A DNA stretch of 64,000 bases from an uncultured delta proteobacterium (GTDB lineage Bacteria; Desulfobacterota; Desulfobulbia; Desulfobulbales; Desulfurivibrionaceae): contig CAIPYE010000001.1 of the NCBI GenBank assembly GCA_903869265.1, forward strand, positions 248,001 to 312,000, given 5' to 3'. Below the pieces are notes generated by a model. It did not search any database, had not been told where the DNA came from, and saw only the letters and a list, made by a program, of their open reading frames with translations. The position numbers and the translations under genes are program-made. Of this stretch, positions 8,041-17,058 are shown piece by piece (position 1 is the first letter of the stretch; the number at the start of each line of letters is the position of its first letter).

Positions 8041-8918
8041 AAAGACCGTTGAGCATGACCGGCTATGGCCGGGGCGAAGTGGCCGGGACCAGAAGCTGGA
8101 CCGTGGAGGTCCGCTCGGTGAACCACAAGTTTCTTGATCTGAGCATCAAGATCCCCCGCAAGTATCTGGGCCTTGAAGAGCGGATCAAAAAAGAGATCAC
8201 CGCCCACTACAGCCGGGGCCATGTGGATGTCTACCTCAACCCCGGCGCCGAGGCGGGGGACACCATCCGCTTGGCAGCCAACCTGCCCCTGGCCCGCGAT
8301 TATTATCAATGTCTGGAGGCGATCCGCCAGGATCTCTCCCTGCCAGATCCCCCGACCCTGGCCATGATCCAGAACTACAAGGAGGTCATCGTTTCCCACG
8401 AGGAGGAGGAAGATCTCGATGCTGTCTGGCCGCAGGTCTTCGAGGCTCTTAGCCAGGCGCTGAACATGGCACAGGACATGCGGGCTCAGGAAGGTGCGGC
8501 TCTCAAAGCCGAGCTCGGCCAACGGTTGCAGGAGTTTGCCAAGACCGTGGAGACCATTGCCCAGGATGTCCCCGAAATCGTCCAACGAAGGACCGAGAAG
8601 CTCAAGGAGCGGTTGGCCATTCTCCTGCAAGGGGTTGATCTTGACCCCCTCCGCTTGGCCCAGGAAGTGGCGATGATGGCCGACAAGGGTGATGTCACCG
8701 AAGAGGTGGTTCGCCTCCGTAGCCACATCAGCCAGTTTTCCGGCTTTCTTGCAGCGGACGAACCCGTGGGCCGCAGGCTTGACTTCCTCCTCCAGGAATT
8801 CCTGCGGGAGATCAACACCCTGGCCTCAAAGATCAGCGATGCCCCCACCGCCCATCTCACCGTGGAGTTGAAAACCGAGGTGGAAAAGCTCCGGGAACAG
8901 ATTCAGAATATTGAGTAA
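8037..8918 (+). CDS. yicC: YicC-family endoribonuclease
   Basis: 293 residues with the N-terminal motif MTGYGRGE and VEVRSVNHKFLD, and the C-terminal DUF1732 region (EVVRLRSHISQF and GRRLDFLLQEFLREINT). The family consists of metal-dependent endoribonucleases; E. coli YicC is implicated in small-RNA turnover. The acidic/histidine-rich C-terminal segment carries the presumed metal ligands. It is coupled to hldA by a four-base overlap and followed by the DUF370 gene and gmk, a very common arrangement. Confidence 0.9.
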   Translation: MKRPLSMTGYGRGEVAGTRSWTVEVRSVNHKFLDLSIKIPRKYLGLEERIKKEITAHYSRGHVDVYLNPGAEAGDTIRLAANLPLARDYYQCLEAIRQDLSLPDPPTLAMIQNYKEVIVSHEEEEDLDAVWPQVFEALSQALNMAQDMRAQEGAALKAELGQRLQEFAKTVETIAQDVPEIVQRRTEKLKERLAILLQGVDLDPLRLAQEVAMMADKGDVTEEVVRLRSHISQFSGFLAADEPVGRRLDFLLQEFLREINTLASKISDAPTAHLTVELKTEVEKLREQIQNIE

Positions 8919-8927
8919 GGAACAACC

Positions 8928-9215
8928 ATGTCAGACCAAAGAATGATCAACGTGGGCTTTGGCAACGCCGTACTGGCCGGCAGGGTGCTGGCGGTGGTGA
9001 ACCCAAAATCCTCCCCCATGAAAAAACTGCGGGAAGAGGCCAAGGAGCAGAAACGGCTCATCGATGTCACCGAAGGGAGGAGAACCCGCTCCATCATCAT
9101 CCTGGACAGCAACCATGTGGTTCTCTCCTCGGTGCAGCCGGAAACCATCACCCTGCGCTTCATGGCCTCCTACGACCGGCACGATGAAGAGCTGCCGGAA
9201 AAGGCGAGTAAATGA
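8928..9215 (+). CDS. DUF370/RemA-like small regulatory protein
   Basis: 95 residues matching the DUF370 family ([20 protein letters not shown] and [16 protein letters not shown]). In Bacillus the homologue RemA is a DNA-binding regulator of matrix genes; outside Firmicutes its role is not settled. It overlaps gmk by four bases and follows yicC by nine, so it is in the same operon. Confidence 0.88.
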   Translation: MSDQRMINVGFGNAVLAGRVLAVVNPKSSPMKKLREEAKEQKRLIDVTEGRRTRSIIILDSNHVVLSSVQPETITLRFMASYDRHDEELPEKASK

Positions 9216-9838
9216 GCCGGGGCAATCTTTTTGTCATCTCCGCGCCGTCCGGGGCGGGCAAGTCCACCATCCTGAAAAAATTGCTGACAAAGGTGGGCAA
9301 TCTTGCCTTTTCGGTGTCGCACACCACCCGGGCGCCGCGCCCTGGGGAAAGCAATGGTCGGGAGTACCATTTTGTCGATCGGTCCACCTTTGAAGCAATG
9401 CGCGCAGACCAGGCCTTTCTCGAATGGGCCGAAGTGCATGGCAATCTCTACGGCACCAGCCGGGCGGCCATCGAGGCGCAGCAGGCCAAGGGGATCGACG
9501 TTTTTCTCGACATCGATGTCCAGGGTGCCAGGCAGCTCCGTGATTGCGGGCACCCCGGCGCCGTCTTCCTCTTCCTCGCCCCGCCTTCCTGGGCTGAATT
9601 GGAAAGACGGTTGCGAGGGAGGGGCACCGACCCCGAAGAAACCGTGCAGTTGCGTCTGCACAATGCCCGGCACGAGATGGAAGATGCCGACCGCTACGAT
9701 TATCTGGTGATCAACGACCAGCTGGATGAGGCGGTGGAGGTTTTGCGGGCGGTGATCATCGCCGAGCGCTGCAAGAGTCGCCGCAGCCCGGACGGCCAGC
9801 CCATTGACCTTGCAACCTTGGGTTTCGGCCCGCAATAA
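9212..9838 (+). CDS. gmk: Guanylate kinase
   Basis: 208 residues; converts GMP to GDP with ATP. P-loop [10 protein letters not shown] at the N terminus, GMP-binding [10 protein letters not shown] and the REYHFV segment, and a lid region with RLRGRGTD. Normal family length. Overlaps the preceding DUF370 gene, which supports coupled translation. Confidence 0.95.
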   Translation: MSRGNLFVISAPSGAGKSTILKKLLTKVGNLAFSVSHTTRAPRPGESNGREYHFVDRSTFEAMRADQAFLEWAEVHGNLYGTSRAAIEAQQAKGIDVFLDIDVQGARQLRDCGHPGAVFLFLAPPSWAELERRLRGRGTDPEETVQLRLHNARHEMEDADRYDYLVINDQLDEAVEVLRAVIIAERCKSRRSPDGQPIDLATLGFGPQ

Positions 9839-9865
9839 CTTCGTCCATACATCTTTGGAGACGCC

Positions 9866-10621
9866 ATGAGCAACGAGCCGGACAACGACGACATCCTCTG
9901 GGGCATCCATCCCATCCTGGAGATGCTGCGGCTTCAGCCCAAAAAAGTGCGGGAGGTGGTTATCCAGCAGGGCAAGGGCGGGGCCAAGATTCAGGAGATC
10001 GTCACCCTGGCCCAGGAGCAAGGGGTCAAGGTCCGCTTTCTACCGAGCCAACGCTTTCCAAGCTCCCCAGACAAAACCCACCAGGGGGTGCTGGCGAAAA
10101 CCGCGCCCGTGGCCACCTGCAGCCTGCACGAACTGCTCAAGAAAGCCAAGGACGAGACGCAGCCCCTCATCGTGGCGTTGGACTCCATCCAGGATCCGCA
10201 CAACCTCGGGGCCATCATCCGCACCGCCGCCGCAGCCGGGGCAACCGGCATCATCCTGCCCAAGGACCGTTCGGCCCCCCTCAACGCCACCGCAGCCAAG
10301 GCTGCGGCCGGGGCCATGGCCCATCTCAAGCTCTGCCTGGTCACCAACCTGGTCACAAGCCTACAGGCCGTCAAGGAGAAAGGCTTCTGGGTGTACGGGG
10401 CGGCCGGCGAGGCCAAACGCACCGTGTACGAGACCAAATTTTCCGGACCTGTCTGCCTGGTGATCGGCGGCGAGGACAAGGGGATGCGGCCCTTGGTCCG
10501 TGAGCAGTGCGACGAGCTGGTCGCCATCCCCATGGCCGGCAGCCTCAATTCCCTCAATGCCTCGGTGGCCGCTGGCGTCATCCTGTTTGAGGTCGTCCGC
10601 CAACGGCAGGACAATCGCTGA
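9866..10621 (+). CDS. rlmB: 23S rRNA (guanosine-2'-O-)-methyltransferase RlmB, SpoU family
   Basis: 251 residues. A short N-terminal substrate-binding domain (about 1-75) precedes a SPOUT knot domain with the three motifs DPHNLGAIIRTA, LVIGGEDKGM and IPMAGSLNSLNASVA. RlmB methylates G2251 in the P-loop of 23S rRNA. A GGAG sequence precedes the start. It follows gmk by 27 bases. The precise rRNA target is assigned by family resemblance. Confidence 0.88.
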   Translation: MSNEPDNDDILWGIHPILEMLRLQPKKVREVVIQQGKGGAKIQEIVTLAQEQGVKVRFLPSQRFPSSPDKTHQGVLAKTAPVATCSLHELLKKAKDETQPLIVALDSIQDPHNLGAIIRTAAAAGATGIILPKDRSAPLNATAAKAAAGAMAHLKLCLVTNLVTSLQAVKEKGFWVYGAAGEAKRTVYETKFSGPVCLVIGGEDKGMRPLVREQCDELVAIPMAGSLNSLNASVAAGVILFEVVRQRQDNR

Positions 10622-10738
10622 TATCCCCATCTTCTCCCCTTGACTTTTCCACCCCGCCCACCGGATAATACTATAAAGACAGATTCTGGAGAGGGCCACG
10701 CACCGCTCCCCCACATATTCTCCACAAAGGAAACGATC

Positions 10739-11263
10739 ATGGATCAGGCGACACCAATGCGGCAGTTCAATATCCCCCTGAACCGGGATCTTTTCTTGAG
10801 AACCCTCATCCGGGAGCTGGCCGGCACCCTGGAAGAGGTTGTGGGCTACGAGGAGGCTGCCGGCTACATCAGCCTGGTCGGCCAGCACATGGGGGACTGG
10901 ATCAATCTTCTCTACACCAGGGAGATGGGGGTGGCCACGCTCAACCGCCAGCAGGTGGCGGAGGTTCTCGTCGATCTGAAACAGCGGATCCTCGGCAATT
11001 TCTCCATCGTGGAGCAGGACAGCAGAAAGATCGTCCTGGAAAGCGACGCCTGCCCCTTTGAGGACGAGGTGCTGGACCGCCCCTCCATGTGCATGATGAC
11101 CTCCAACGTCTTCGGGGTCATCACCGCCGCCAACCTGGGCTATGCCAAGGTGACACTGGAGGAAACCATTGCCGCGCGATGCCGACGCTGCCGGGTCGTT
11201 GTCCATCTGCAACCGGGTCCCGAGGCGGACGCGGCCCAGGGCCGGGAATATTACGGAACCTGA
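10739..11263 (+). CDS. Methanogen-output-domain (MOD1)-like protein
   Basis: 174 residues resembling the methanogen output domain 1 family, a cysteine-containing module usually linked to two-component systems. Cysteines fall in SDACPFED, SMCMMT and ARCRRCRV, suggesting a metal or redox site. It ends three bases before a large hybrid histidine kinase and is very probably its partner or output. The ATG at 10739 is chosen because an AAAGGA site precedes it; the frame further upstream is not conserved-looking. Confidence 0.7.
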   Translation: MDQATPMRQFNIPLNRDLFLRTLIRELAGTLEEVVGYEEAAGYISLVGQHMGDWINLLYTREMGVATLNRQQVAEVLVDLKQRILGNFSIVEQDSRKIVLESDACPFEDEVLDRPSMCMMTSNVFGVITAANLGYAKVTLEETIAARCRRCRVVVHLQPGPEADAAQGREYYGT

Positions 11264-11266
11264 CGC

Positions 11267-14074
11267 ATGCTGAGCGAAGTGTTTACCCAACTGAGCGGGC
11301 CATGGCCCGACGCCTGCTTTCTTCTTGCCAAGGACGGAGAGATCAAGGCGGCCAACCCCGCCGGCGCGGCAATGCTCGGGCTTGCCCCCCGGAAGACCGC
11401 CGGCTGCAAACTCAACGAATGTGTCCGCGAATCCGCCGAGACGGTGTCCGGCTATCTTGCCACCTGCCTCAGAAGCAGGCAACAGATGCCGGGCTCCCTC
11501 TCCCTTCTTACGCCAGACGGGAAGGTTCTCCGCTACAGCTGCTTTGGCTACCGGGTCCAGGCCCACCCTACGGATTCGCCCCTGATCTTTCTCCGCTGTT
11601 CCCAGGCCAAAACCGCAAGCAATCGCTTCGCCGCCCTCAACCAGCAAATGGAACGGCAACTGGCCACCCACCATCGGCTCATGGCCTCCCACGCCATGCT
11701 GAAAACCGTGCTGGACAGCCTGGAGGCCCTGGTCTATGTGGCGGACATGCAGACCTACGAGGTGCTGTTCGTCAACCGCTACTGCCAGGATCTGCTGGGC
11801 GACATCACCGGCACCATCTGCTGGCAGACCATGCAGGTCGGCCAAACCGGGCCGTGCGCCTTCTGCACCAACCACTTCCTTTTGACCCCGGCGGGAACTC
11901 CGGCGGAGGTTCACACCTGGGACTTCCAGAATACCCGCACCAGCCGCTGGTTTCATATCCACGACCGGGCCATCCCCTGGATCGACGGTCGCCTGGTCCG
12001 GCTGGAGATTGCCACCGACATCACGCTCCGCAAAAAGGCCGAAGAGATGACCCGGCGGGAGGAAGAACAGGCCAAGGCCCTGCTCGACCTGGCCCAACGG
12101 CCATGGACCACCAGGGAGGCCATGGCCGATTATGCCCTGGAAGAGGCGGTGCGGCTCACCAACAGCAGGGTTGGGTATCTCCATTTCATGGACGAGGATC
12201 AGCAGACCATCGAACTGTTTTCCTGGTCGGCAGGGGTGAAGGACGAATGCTCGGCTGCCAAAACGCCGCACTATCCCCTGGCAAAAGCTGGAATCTGGGC
12301 CGATTGCGCCCGGCTCCGCCAGCCGGTGATCCACAACGACTACCCGAACACCCCCAACCGGAAGGGATACCCGGAGGGCCATTTTCCCATGCTCCGCCAC
12401 CTGTCCGTGCCGGTTTTTGACGGGGAGCGCATCGTGGCCATCATCGGGGTGGGCAACAAGGAACTGCCCTACGATCAAACGGATACCAACCAACTTTCCC
12501 AGTACATGAACAGCGTCTGGGCCATCTTCAAACAGCGGCTCGCCGAGATAGAGATCCGCCGCATCAAGGAGCAGTGGGAAAAAACCTTTGACGCCATTGA
12601 CGATCTCGTGACCATCCATGACCGTGAGATGCGGATCGTCCAGGCCAACAAGGCGGCCGGCGCCCTGTTCGGGGTTGCGCCGACGGAACTGATCGGCAAG
12701 CACTGCTACGAGGTGTTCCGCAAGGGGAACGAGCCTTGCGCCGGATGCCCCGAGGTTCTCGCCCGCGCGGATCTGAGCAACCACCAAGCAAACATCTGCC
12801 ATGACAATCTGCAAAAGACCTTTGCCGCAGCCACCTTTCCCCTTGTCGATGAGACAGGGCTCACCGGCTTTGTCCACATCGCCAAGGACATCACCGGAAA
12901 GATAGAGATGGAGGCGCGGCTGAGGCAATCCCAGAAGATGGAGGCCATCGGCACGTTAGCCGGCGGCATTGCCCACGACTTCAACAACATCCTGGCTCCC
13001 ATCCTCGGCTACACCGAACTGGCACTGACCAGGCTTTCCCCGCACGACCCCCTGGCCGTAGATCTGCACCAGGTCATCAAAGCCGCCCTGCGGGCCAAGG
13101 ATCTGGTGCAACAGATTCTCGCCTTCAGCCGGCAATCCCCCAAGGAGCGCAAACCCCTCCAGCCGCATCTGGTGGTGAAGGAGGCGCTTAAACTGCTGCG
13201 GGCCTCACTGCCGTCCACCATCGAGATCCGGGAGGAAATTTCCCCCGAGTGCGGAGCCATCCTGGCCGACCCGACCCAGGTGCATCAGATCATCATGAAC
13301 CTCTGCACCAACGCCTACCAGGCCATGCGGGAGAAAGGCGGGGTGCTGGGGGTAAGCCTCATGAAAGTAACGATCGGGGAAGAAAACGGCAAGGTGATCA
13401 GCGCCGAGCTTGCGCCGGGGGAGTATGTGCTGCTCGAGGTCAGCGATACCGGCCGCGGCATGGACCGCGCAACCCTGGCCCGGATTTTCGAGCCCTACTT
13501 CACCACCAAGCCCACAGGGGAAGGAACCGGCCTGGGGCTTTCCGTGGTCCACGGCATCGTCAAAAGCCACCAGGGACAGATCACCGTATACAGCGAACCG
13601 GGCCGGGGCACGAATTTCCATGTCTATCTGCCCAGGGTTGCGGAGGCGACGACGGCTGTCCTGCCGATCGGGGCGGTCTCCCAGGAGACCATCCCCACCG
13701 GCACGGAACGGCTGCTGGTGGTGGACGATGAGGCGATGATCACCAGCATGCTGCGGGTGATCCTGCAAAATCTCGGCTATCAGGTTACTATCTCCGACAG
13801 CAGCCTGGAGGCCCTGGCCCTTGTGGAACACGATCCTACAGCCTTTGACCTGCTGATCACCGACATGACCATGCCCGGCCTGACCGGCTTCGAACTGGCG
13901 CAAAAGATTCTGGCGATTCGTCCTGACCTGCCCATTATTCTCTGCACCGGCTTCAGCGAGCTGATCAACAAAGAGCAGGCCCAGGCCATGGGCATCCGGG
14001 CCTATCTGATGAAACCGGTTTCTGTGCGGGAGCTGGCCCAGGCGGTGCGCAAAGCCTTGCGACCCATCGGGTAA
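11267..14074 (+). CDS. Hybrid sensor histidine kinase (PAS-PAS-GAF-PAS-HisKA-HATPase-REC)
   Basis: 935 residues with no membrane segment, so a cytoplasmic sensor. Order: PAS (10-110), PAS (145-265), GAF (275-425), PAS (435-550), HisKA with His570 in GGIAHDFNN, HATPase (670-790; DTGRGMD and GTGLGLS), and a C-terminal receiver with Asp866 (LLITDMTMPG). Two PAS domains carry cysteine pairs (GPCAFCTN and EPCAGCPE) of the kind seen in redox-sensing deltaproteobacterial kinases. It starts three bases after the MOD1-like gene. No ligand can be named. Confidence 0.92.
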   Translation: MLSEVFTQLSGPWPDACFLLAKDGEIKAANPAGAAMLGLAPRKTAGCKLNECVRESAETVSGYLATCLRSRQQMPGSLSLLTPDGKVLRYSCFGYRVQAHPTDSPLIFLRCSQAKTASNRFAALNQQMERQLATHHRLMASHAMLKTVLDSLEALVYVADMQTYEVLFVNRYCQDLLGDITGTICWQTMQVGQTGPCAFCTNHFLLTPAGTPAEVHTWDFQNTRTSRWFHIHDRAIPWIDGRLVRLEIATDITLRKKAEEMTRREEEQAKALLDLAQRPWTTREAMADYALEEAVRLTNSRVGYLHFMDEDQQTIELFSWSAGVKDECSAAKTPHYPLAKAGIWADCARLRQPVIHNDYPNTPNRKGYPEGHFPMLRHLSVPVFDGERIVAIIGVGNKELPYDQTDTNQLSQYMNSVWAIFKQRLAEIEIRRIKEQWEKTFDAIDDLVTIHDREMRIVQANKAAGALFGVAPTELIGKHCYEVFRKGNEPCAGCPEVLARADLSNHQANICHDNLQKTFAAATFPLVDETGLTGFVHIAKDITGKIEMEARLRQSQKMEAIGTLAGGIAHDFNNILAPILGYTELALTRLSPHDPLAVDLHQVIKAALRAKDLVQQILAFSRQSPKERKPLQPHLVVKEALKLLRASLPSTIEIREEISPECGAILADPTQVHQIIMNLCTNAYQAMREKGGVLGVSLMKVTIGEENGKVISAELAPGEYVLLEVSDTGRGMDRATLARIFEPYFTTKPTGEGTGLGLSVVHGIVKSHQGQITVYSEPGRGTNFHVYLPRVAEATTAVLPIGAVSQETIPTGTERLLVVDDEAMITSMLRVILQNLGYQVTISDSSLEALALVEHDPTAFDLLITDMTMPGLTGFELAQKILAIRPDLPIILCTGFSELINKEQAQAMGIRAYLMKPVSVRELAQAVRKALRPIG

Positions 14075-14080
14075 CTCGGG

Positions 14081-14668
14081 TCATTTCCCGTCCAGCAACC
14101 GCATGACTGCCCGGAAGACCTCCTGAAGCGCGCTCACCGGAGCGTCGGCCATGGCCATGACAACCATTCCCGAGGTAGTCGCGGTTATGGCCCCAGCCAC
14201 CCCGGCGCAATCAAACCCCGCAGGAAACTCCCCCCGCTGCACGCCTTCTTCAAGAACCCGCTGCACCACTTTTCGCTCATGGCGGAACAGCGACGCCACC
14301 ATTTCCTTGGTTTCCTGGTCATGCTGATACCGCTCAAGTGCGGAGAGGATCACCAGACAGCCGCCCGGCGTTTCCGGGTTGAAATGAAAATCAATGACAA
14401 AGAGCAGCCAGTTTTTGACCGCCTCCCGGGATGACGCGGCAGCTCCGGTAATACTGTCGAGCATCGCCTTCACCTGGCCGACATAGAGGGCCAAACATCT
14501 TTTGAACAGGCTGCGCTTATTACCAAAAGCGTTGTAAATACTGGCCCGGTTCAGCCCGGTTCCCTTTTCAAGATCGTGCAGCGAGGTCGCAGCATAACCC
14601 TTTTCCCAAAAGAGGTGCAACGCCGCTTCCAGGATCTGATTTTCATCAAAATTCCTTGTCCGCGCCAC
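14081..14668 (-). CDS. TetR/AcrR-family repressor
   Basis: 195 residues. N-terminal helix-turn-helix (ILEAALHLFWEKGYAATSLH then GLNRASIYNAFGNKRSLF), then a helical ligand-binding domain. It converges on the hybrid kinase (six bases apart) and is divergent from the monohaem cytochrome gene at 14793, so it probably represses that gene and itself from the 125-base gap. Confidence 0.9.
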   Translation of the reverse strand: MARTRNFDENQILEAALHLFWEKGYAATSLHDLEKGTGLNRASIYNAFGNKRSLFKRCLALYVGQVKAMLDSITGAAASSREAVKNWLLFVIDFHFNPETPGGCLVILSALERYQHDQETKEMVASLFRHERKVVQRVLEEGVQRGEFPAGFDCAGVAGAITATTSGMVVMAMADAPVSALQEVFRAVMRLLDGK

Positions 14669-14716
14669 AAATTCCCCCCGCCTATATTTTCTTTACCATT
14701 CGGTCAACAAAAACGA

Positions 14717-14744
14717 TTGACACTCTTCAATACAGGATTATATT
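14717..14744 (+). promoter_or_regulatory. Sigma-70 promoter in the TetR/cytochrome divergent gap
   Basis: TTGACA (14717-14722), 16-base spacer, TATATT (14739-14744), 48 bases before the cytochrome start. GTAC repeats between 14748 and 14771 could be part of a TetR operator, but the dyad is weak. Confidence 0.55.
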
Positions 14745-14792
14745 TTAGTACATATTATAATGGTTGGTACAAAAAAAAATTGGAGCCCGCCC

Positions 14793-15194
14793 ATGAACCG
14801 TTTCGCCATATCCCTCGCTGCTCTGCTTCTTGTTCCCGCCTTGGCCAATCAGGCAAGCGGTGCCCCAAAAACCCGCTATGACGCAGCCACCCAAACCTGC
14901 CGGGTTCTCAGCGACGGTCCGCTGGAATGGGAAAGCCGCGCCTGGGGCGAGGGCGGCAAGCTCTTTAAAAGTGTCTGCAAGGGCTGCCACTCCCGCAACA
15001 ACGACAAAGGCGCCCCCTTTCTCTGGGTAGAATCAAAGAACTCAGAGGGCTGGAATCGCGTTTTTGCAACCCGTTTCCCTAAATGCGCCAAAAACGGGGC
15101 CTGGGACACCCTCACCCTTGAACAGCAGCTGAAACTCAACGACTACCTTTACCGCTGGGCGGCAAACAGCCAGGACAGAGACGACAGCTGCTGA
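14793..15194 (+). CDS. Periplasmic monohaem c-type cytochrome
   Basis: 133 residues: a cleavable signal peptide (about 1-23, ending QASGA) and one haem motif, CKGCH, near residue 65. No methionine or histidine follows the haem motif, so the usual distal ligand is not evident and the haem may be five-coordinate or use another residue. Two further cysteines lie downstream (FPKCAK and a C-terminal DDSC). Divergent from a TetR repressor. Start at 14793 gives a good signal peptide. Not assigned to a named family. Confidence 0.7.
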   Translation: MNRFAISLAALLLVPALANQASGAPKTRYDAATQTCRVLSDGPLEWESRAWGEGGKLFKSVCKGCHSRNNDKGAPFLWVESKNSEGWNRVFATRFPKCAKNGAWDTLTLEQQLKLNDYLYRWAANSQDRDDSC

Positions 15195-15206
15195 CGCTAA
15201 AACCAA

Positions 15207-15225
15207 TTCTCCCGGTCCGGGAGAA
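15207..15225. terminator. Short hairpin between convergent cytochrome and S1-protein genes
   Basis: A 7-bp stem TTCTCCC/GGGAGAA with a five-base loop. A-rich on both sides; the T run is modest, so termination is only likely. Confidence 0.4.
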
Positions 15226-15249
15226 AAACAGCAAACACGCCACCAAGCC

Positions 15250-16473
15250 CTACTTTGTTTGCCCTTTATTGAAGAGATCGGCAAAGGTGGCCATGGGCTT
15301 GGTCTCCTTTTTCTTTTCCGCGATGTACTGACGGAAATCCCCCTGATTTTCACCCTCGCCCGAAACCTTGTCTTTTTTGCCGCCTTCCTTGCCGGTTTCC
15401 TGACCATCAGCCTTGGCAGGCATGGGCAAGGAGAGGGACAGCCGCTTTTTCTCTGGGTCCACACTATCGATCTTCACCTCAAGGGCATCCCCCACCTGGA
15501 CAACCTCACGCGGATGGCTGATGCGTCGTCCCGCGCCCAGCTTGGAGATATGCACCAACCCGTCGATGCCTGGGGCAAGTGAGACAAAGGCGCCGAATTC
15601 CGTGAGGCGGACAACCTTGCCGGTGACAACGCTGCCCTCGGAGAACATGGTGTTGATCTCGTCCCAAGGGTTGGGCAGGGAATCCTTGAGGCTGAAGGAG
15701 TAGCGGTCCTGGTCCCAGTCCAGCTTGAGCACGGTGACGGTCACTTCCTGGCCCACGGCCAGCCGTTCGTGGATATCCTCAATCCTCCCCCAGGCAATCT
15801 CGGAGACCGGGATCAGACCCTCGATGCCGCCGATATCGACAAAGGCGCCGAAATCGCGGATGGAGGTGATGACACCCTTGACGGTCTGGCCGATGGCCAG
15901 GGATTCCTGCAGCCCCTCCTTCTGCTGGGCCCGTTCCTCCTCAAGCAAGGCGCGGCGGGAAACCACGATATTCTTGCCATGCTCGCTGAATTTGGTGACC
16001 CTGAAGGCGAACTTCTTGCCGATGTACTCCTCAGCGTTTTCGATCCTCCGCATCTCCATCTGGGAAAAGGGGCAAAAGGCCCGGACGCTGCCGGAGAAGC
16101 GGACATCAAAGCCGCCCTTGACTTCGGCCGTCACCGTGCCCTCAACCGGGATGCCGTTCTGGCAGGCCTCGTCAAGATGGCCGGCCACCGCGCCGCCGCT
16201 CACCTTGGCGGTGAACAACCGTTCGTTCCTCTTCTCGGAAAGAAAATAGACCTGTACCCGGTCGCCTTCCGCCACAGTCAGGTTGCCCTCACCATCGGTG
16301 AACTCGTTTTTGGCCACCGACCCTTCGCTCTTGGCGCCCAGATCAAGAAAGATCCATTCCTTGGCAATACGCACCACGGTCGCCTCGATCTTCTGGCCCG
16401 GCCGCAGCCGCTCCTTGGTGGTGGCTGCGGTTTCCTGAAACATTTCGGCAAAGCTTTTATCATCATCGGTCAT
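15250..16473 (-). CDS. S1 RNA-binding domain protein (four S1 repeats, RpsA-like)
   Basis: About 407 residues. Four S1 folds: about 20-90, 105-170, 180-255 and 270-345; the third and fourth carry the clearest signatures (GVITSIRDFGAFVDIGGIEG and GKVVRLTEFGAFVSLAPGID). A charged lysine/glutamate-rich tail follows. It is shorter than classic six-domain ribosomal protein S1, so it is an S1-like RNA-binding or translation factor. The ATG at 16473 has an AAGGG site eight bases upstream; in-frame starts at 16479 and 16515 exist. Confidence 0.85.
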   Translation of the reverse strand: MTDDDKSFAEMFQETAATTKERLRPGQKIEATVVRIAKEWIFLDLGAKSEGSVAKNEFTDGEGNLTVAEGDRVQVYFLSEKRNERLFTAKVSGGAVAGHLDEACQNGIPVEGTVTAEVKGGFDVRFSGSVRAFCPFSQMEMRRIENAEEYIGKKFAFRVTKFSEHGKNIVVSRRALLEEERAQQKEGLQESLAIGQTVKGVITSIRDFGAFVDIGGIEGLIPVSEIAWGRIEDIHERLAVGQEVTVTVLKLDWDQDRYSFSLKDSLPNPWDEINTMFSEGSVVTGKVVRLTEFGAFVSLAPGIDGLVHISKLGAGRRISHPREVVQVGDALEVKIDSVDPEKKRLSLSLPMPAKADGQETGKEGGKKDKVSGEGENQGDFRQYIAEKKKETKPMATFADLFNKGQTK

Positions 16474-16545
16474 TGTCATCACCCTTACCACACGTTGTTT
16501 TTCCATGATTATCAACTACGAAACGGAAACTTCTCTCTGTTCGTT

Positions 16546-17058
16546 TCAATCCTCGCCAATGGCAGAACCGATTTCCACCCTTTCCACCTCTCTTGTTTCG
16601 CATTGCAGGATGCAAAATCCGGGCTGCTCGTCCTTGCCCAACAGCTCTCCGGGATTCACCAGCAGGCAATCGCCAACCTTTTCCACCTGATAGCGATGGT
16701 TATGGCCACAGCACACCACATCGAACATGCCCTGGCAGGCAATACCCCTGGCCATCTGCGGATAATGGGTAAAGGCAATCTTGAGCCCCCCCGCCTCCAC
16801 CGCGCCCAGAATGCCGTGGTGACTGATGGTGGGAAAGCGGAGTCCGCACGACTGCGAGATGACATGCTGGTCGCCGATGTTGTTGCCGTAAATCAGATGC
16901 ACCGCCCCGCTGAAGCGGGCAAGTTCATCGAGCATGAACGGCGAGATCAGGTCGCCGCAGTGGATGATCATGCTCACGCTGTAGGCATTGCAGTATTTCA
17001 CCGCAGCCCGGAGGTTGAGGATATGGTCGTGGGTATCGGAGATGATCGCGATTCTCAT
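16546..17058 (-). CDS. YfcE/MJ0936-family metallophosphoesterase
   Basis: 170 residues with the calcineurin-like motifs in order: ISDTHDH, HCGDL, YGNN, HYPQM, and GHNHRY. Family enzymes hydrolyse phosphodiesters with Mn2+ or similar; the physiological substrate is unknown. Its ATG at 17058 overlaps the cobD stop by four bases, which settles the start over a longer frame from 17097. It is the last gene of the cobU-cobD run. Confidence 0.88.
   Translation of the reverse strand: MRIAIISDTHDHILNLRAAVKYCNAYSVSMIIHCGDLISPFMLDELARFSGAVHLIYGNNIGDQHVISQSCGLRFPTISHHGILGAVEAGGLKIAFTHYPQMARGIACQGMFDVVCCGHNHRYQVEKVGDCLLVNPGELLGKDEQPGFCILQCETREVERVEIGSAIGED

Noticed and set aside
10361-12928. An 855-residue open frame on the minus strand
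   Set aside because: Antisense to rlmB, the MOD1-like gene and the hybrid kinase, all with clear domains. Long antisense frames are expected at this GC content; its protein shows no motifs.
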